From the NCBI GenBank assembly GCA_000380705.1, contig AQYM01000032.1, forward strand, positions 158,610-165,839: a DNA stretch of 7,230 nucleotides, written 5' to 3'. The translations under genes and the position numbers were made by a program. This DNA comes from Crenarchaeota archaeon SCGC AAA471-B05. Lineage in GTDB: Archaea; Thermoproteota; Thermoprotei; Gearchaeales; Gearchaeaceae. The notes under the pieces were generated by a model. That model worked only from the letters and a program-made list of their open reading frames with translations, was not told the origin of the DNA and did no database searches. Position 1 is the first letter of the stretch. Every line of letters starts with the position of its first letter. Below are positions 5,287 to 7,230 of this stretch, piece by piece.

Positions 5287-5844
5287 GTGCCATTGAAAGC
5301 TTATAGAGTATCATTTAAACCATGCCCATTTTTATTAAAAGTTTTAAATTATGGTGAATTTATAGGATACAAATTAAATAATGAATCTTTACATCTATTA
5401 ATAAAATTGAAGGAGTCAAAACAAAATCTAAACAAACCTAATCATATAAAATTATTTCGAAATAATCGTTCAAAATATTTAATTATGGAATGTAGCTATA
5501 ATTGTCCTATAAAATATTTCATTAGGAATAACTATATAAATAGACTTATTATGACAAAGAAAAATATTAATCTATACATTATTAGTAATGGAAATATAAA
5601 GATGAAAGATATATTATTTAATAATGGTGTATGTTTGATAAACATTGAAAGAATGAATATCAAAGATTTGCTCATATCTGATAATGAAAGGGAATTCTTG
5701 AAGGAAGTTATAGAGCTAGGTTACTTAGATTATCCAAAGAAAATTACTATAAGAGATCTTGCTAATAGATTAAAAAAGTCTAGAACAGGAACAATGATAA
5801 TGGTTAGAAGAATATTTAAAAAATTGGTAAGAACAGTCGTATGA
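5287..5844 (+). CDS. HTH_10 (bacterio-opsin activator-type) transcriptional regulator
   Basis: This 185-residue DNA-binding protein ends in a HTH_10 domain (about 128-185): DNEREFLKEVIELGYLDYPK followed by KITIRDLANRLKKSRTGT and a basic recognition/third-helix segment, MVRRIFKKLVR. The 'GYxDYP(R/K)xxtxxxLA' pattern is diagnostic of the family of haloarchaeal Bat and many archaeal regulators. The N-terminal half (1-125) has no domain I can name. It holds four cysteines (Cys13, Cys69, Cys73, Cys116), including MECSYNCP, so metal or redox sensing is possible but unproven. The start is GTG, chosen because the TATA box sits about 25 bases upstream. The recognition helix deviates from the usual 'GiSkST' (here KKSRTGT). 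It lies 62 bases downstream of the oxidase operon on the same strand, with a terminator and promoter between, so a role in oxidase control is plausible from context only. The coding region is very rich in Asn, Lys and Ile. Confidence 0.88.
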   Translation: MPLKAYRVSFKPCPFLLKVLNYGEFIGYKLNNESLHLLIKLKESKQNLNKPNHIKLFRNNRSKYLIMECSYNCPIKYFIRNNYINRLIMTKKNINLYIISNGNIKMKDILFNNGVCLINIERMNIKDLLISDNEREFLKEVIELGYLDYPKKITIRDLANRLKKSRTGTMIMVRRIFKKLVRTVV

Positions 5845-5989
5845 TAACTTATAATAATTTAAAACTTTTATATCATTAAATCATTGTTTTTGTAATTTTA
5901 AGTTATAGATTAAGATATTCAGAATTTTAGTTTTCTGAAAAATTAGCTATTAAGCTGTTGGTAACGTAAGGATTTCTTATTAGTTAAAC

Positions 5990-6193
5990 ATGTCGAGTGC
6001 TTACTTAAGGGTAATAAGTGATACCAATGGTCTTGAAATTCTTAGTCTTTTCAAAACATACCGTCAATTTATGTTAAAATAACTATTATTATTCTATAAG
6101 TCCCATCAATTATATGGATTGCAATTATTTAGTCCTAGAAAAAACTTCAATTCTTTCCTATTAAACTATGAAATCAAAGTTGGTTCCTTATAA
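5990..6193 (+). pseudogene. Possible relic frame with one internal stop
   Basis: ATG at 5990 gives 30 residues (MSSAYLRVISDTNGLEILSL then FKTYRQFMLK) before TAA at 6080-6082. The same frame continues open for another 36 codons (LYGLQLFSPRKNFNSFLLNY in it) to TAA at 6191-6193. The first part reads like protein; the second is less convincing. No family is recognised, and no TATA box or ribosome site is clear. It could be a decayed gene, a tiny gene of 30 residues, or chance. Confidence 0.2.
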
Positions 6194-6440
6194 CGCTTTT
6201 TAAAAGTAGACCAATTAGTGCAAATATCTCTCTGGACATATTATTTCTAATTGTCCTATGAACAGATTTAGTTAAGTGCAAGAGTTTCAAGCGTATAAAC
6301 TGCCGCTAAAGATATAGAAGATCTAACTCAGCAATGAATTTATGTCCTCCTCTGTGTTCTGTTTCAACTTCAGCCAAGTAGAGTTTTGCTTTTGTAAGTA
6401 ATGAAGTATATGAAGAAAGAATGAGAAATATCGTTTTAAA
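6174..6440 (-). pseudogene. Degenerate coding relic with in-frame stop, possibly transposase
   Basis: One minus-strand frame is open over 267 bases except for a TAG at 6308-6306, and it has no obvious start. Before the TAG it reads LTKAKLYLAEVETEHRGGHK then FIAELDLLYL. After it comes RQFIRLKLLHLTKSVHRTIR then NNMSREIFALIGLLLKSVIR, ending TGA at 6174. The balanced composition and charged, amphipathic C-terminal part look like real protein and unlike translated AT-rich noise. I cannot assign a family with confidence. The C-terminal 'R(T)IRNNMSRExFALIGLLL' part reminds me of transposase tails, but that is an impression only. A separate ATG-started frame (6481-6323, MSPNTCFLIPSEISLKRYFS) overlaps its 5' end and could be the original start before a frameshift. 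It is best read as a dead gene. Confidence 0.42.
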
Positions 6441-6523
6441 CTAATTTCTGAAGGGATCAAAAAACACGTATTCGGAGACATTTTTATAAATATGAGGTGA
6501 ATTGGTAAAGGAAATATGGAATA

Positions 6524-6538
6524 AATTTATCTTTAAAA
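6524..6538 (+). promoter_or_regulatory. Probable promoter of THEP1 gene
   Basis: AATTTATCTTTAAAA lies 18-32 bases before the ATG at 6556, bracketing the expected TATA position for a leaderless message, and no ribosome-site motif precedes the ATG. The exact box within this AT-rich stretch is unclear. Confidence 0.35.
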
Positions 6539-6555
6539 TAATTTTATAGTTTAGA

Positions 6556-7089
6556 ATGAAATGGTTTATAACTGGAGAGCCAGCCAGCGGTAAAACAACG
6601 TTAGTAATGCTAATAACTGAAAGATTAAAAAAAGAAGGGATCAATGTTGATGGTATAATAACAAAAGAGATAAGAGAAGGAGATGAAAGAATAGGTTTTC
6701 AAATTATAGATATTAAAACTAAAAATAAAGGTATTTTAGCTTCAAAAAAGTTAAAAATAAAGGGTCCAAGGCTTGGGAAATACGTAATAAATTTGGAAGA
6801 TATAAGATACATTGCAGTAGAAGCTTTAAACAGAGCTCTTAATGAAGCAGAAATTATTGTTTGCGATGAAATAGGTACAATGGAGTTATATAGCGAAGAT
6901 TTTAGAAAAGTGATTGAGAAGATATTAAAATCAGATAAGCCTTTACTTGCTGTTTTACATAGGAAACATCTCAACTATTTTGATATTGCAACTCCTAATA
7001 AAAAGTTGGTGAATTTGACAAGAGAAAACTGGGGTCAAACATTGGAAACTTTGGGTGAAGAAATTTTGAAATTTTTGAAAAAATGCTAA
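6556..7089 (+). CDS. THEP1-type nucleoside triphosphatase (NTPCR family)
   Basis: This 177-residue P-loop NTPase belongs to the THEP1 family (Aquifex aq_1292, human NTPCR), which hydrolyses ATP, GTP and other nucleoside triphosphates slowly; the cellular role is not settled. The length is typical for the family. Walker A is GEPASGKT at residues 7-14, directly after the first strand MKWFIT. Walker B is EIIVCDEIGTMEL, with Asp104 and Glu105, followed by the family's DEIGxMEL pattern. VDGIITKEIREGDERIGF (31-48) and GKYVINLEDI (74-83) are characteristic middle segments. LLAVLHRKHL at about 129-138 is the following core strand and helix, and LVNLTRENW near the C-terminus is where the base-contacting segment is expected. 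No membrane segment or fused domain is present. The ATG is the first start in the frame and fits a leaderless transcript. It stands alone, with relics upstream and possibly a convergent gene downstream. Confidence 0.93.
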   Translation: MKWFITGEPASGKTTLVMLITERLKKEGINVDGIITKEIREGDERIGFQIIDIKTKNKGILASKKLKIKGPRLGKYVINLEDIRYIAVEALNRALNEAEIIVCDEIGTMELYSEDFRKVIEKILKSDKPLLAVLHRKHLNYFDIATPNKKLVNLTRENWGQTLETLGEEILKFLKKC

Positions 7090-7157
7090 TTATTTAATAA
7101 TTTAAAATAATCTGAATATTTAATTTATTTTAAAACTTAATTTCTCGATTTTATCGA

Positions 7158-7229
7158 CTAAGGATATTTCTTTTTTCCGTTAAGAGCTAAAATTATCGTT
7201 TGTTTCGCATCGATTGAAAACCCCGTCCC
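7158..7229 (-). CDS. Possible 3' end of a gene entering from the right
   Basis: On the minus strand the frame from the window edge reads GTGFSIDAKQTIILALNGKK then KYP and ends at TAG (7160-7158), 68 bases past the THEP1 stop. The amino-acid pattern is protein-like and a convergent gene is plausible. However, only 23 codons are visible, and another frame is also open at the edge (ending TAA near 7181). No function can be suggested. Confidence 0.22.
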   Translation of the reverse strand, partial: GTGFSIDAKQTIILALNGKKKYP

Positions 7230-7230
7230 T

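Larger units (their letters stand above)
5845..6555. other. 711-base region without an intact gene
   Basis: No complete gene can be supported. After the regulator stop there is a T-rich stretch (about 5884-5900, TTGTTTTTGTAATTTTAAG) that may end its transcript. Two coding-like relics are described separately: a plus-strand frame broken by one TAA (5990-6193) and a minus-strand frame broken by one TAG (6174-6440). No insertion-sequence end repeats, tRNA or CRISPR repeat is seen. Confidence 0.55.

Noticed and set aside
6441..6974. Minus-strand 67- and 91-residue frames
   Set aside because: Both lie opposite the THEP1 gene, which has clear Walker motifs, and show no features of their own.
7205..7230. 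GATTGAAAA near the right edge, reminiscent of the ends of Sulfolobales CRISPR repeats
   Set aside because: Only one copy is visible, the rest does not match a repeat I know, and the window ends here, so no array can be supported.

Overview
The window reads like the chromosome of a thermoacidophilic, Sulfolobales-like archaeon (Thermoproteota); this is an inference, since no rRNA or other marker is present. The supporting signs are strong AT richness with many ATA, TTA and AGA codons. TATA-like boxes sit about 25 bases before start codons that lack a Shine-Dalgarno sequence, as in leaderless transcripts, while GGTG-type ribosome sites appear only inside the one operon. The gene content also fits: a trehalase/glucoamylase-type GH15 enzyme, a DUF996 membrane protein, a HTH_10 (Bat-type) regulator and a THEP1 NTPase.

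Layout. Bases 1-888 (+) hold the C-terminal 295 codons of a GH15 glycoside hydrolase with both catalytic glutamates. Bases 889-2885 are a low-density region whose genes point leftward. It holds an intact DUF996 gene (1768-2298) and two clearly decayed transporter fragments, an ArsB/NhaD-like permease start (1383-1748) and an NCS2/AzgA-like purine permease end (2502-2693). Some weaker coding-like scraps lie among them.

Bases 2886-5224 (+) are the centrepiece, a compact three-gene operon for a B-family (ba3-type) heme-copper oxygen reductase. It encodes a 47-residue single-helix peptide missed by ordinary ORF length limits, a CuA-bearing subunit II and the catalytic subunit I. Gene order matches Thermus thermophilus cbaD-cbaB-cbaA. 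All metal ligands are kept, but the HPxxY motif around the CuB histidine and several recalled K-channel positions differ from Thermus. Just downstream, with its own promoter, is a HTH_10 regulator with a cysteine-bearing N-terminal half (5287-5844); its position suggests, but does not prove, a link to oxidase expression.

Bases 5845-6555 contain no intact gene, only two coding-like relics on opposite strands. Bases 6556-7089 (+) encode a THEP1-type nucleoside triphosphatase. The last 140 bases are AT-rich and may include the tail of a gene entering from the right on the minus strand.

Taken together, the operon would make a membrane oxidase that takes electrons one at a time through CuA. Because Sulfolobales generally lack soluble cytochrome c, the donor is probably a blue-copper or other periplasmic-side carrier encoded elsewhere. 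I see no convincing new defence or mobile system. The most unusual points are the oxidase's altered proton-path and active-site surroundings, its tiny first gene, and the transporter graveyard next to it.
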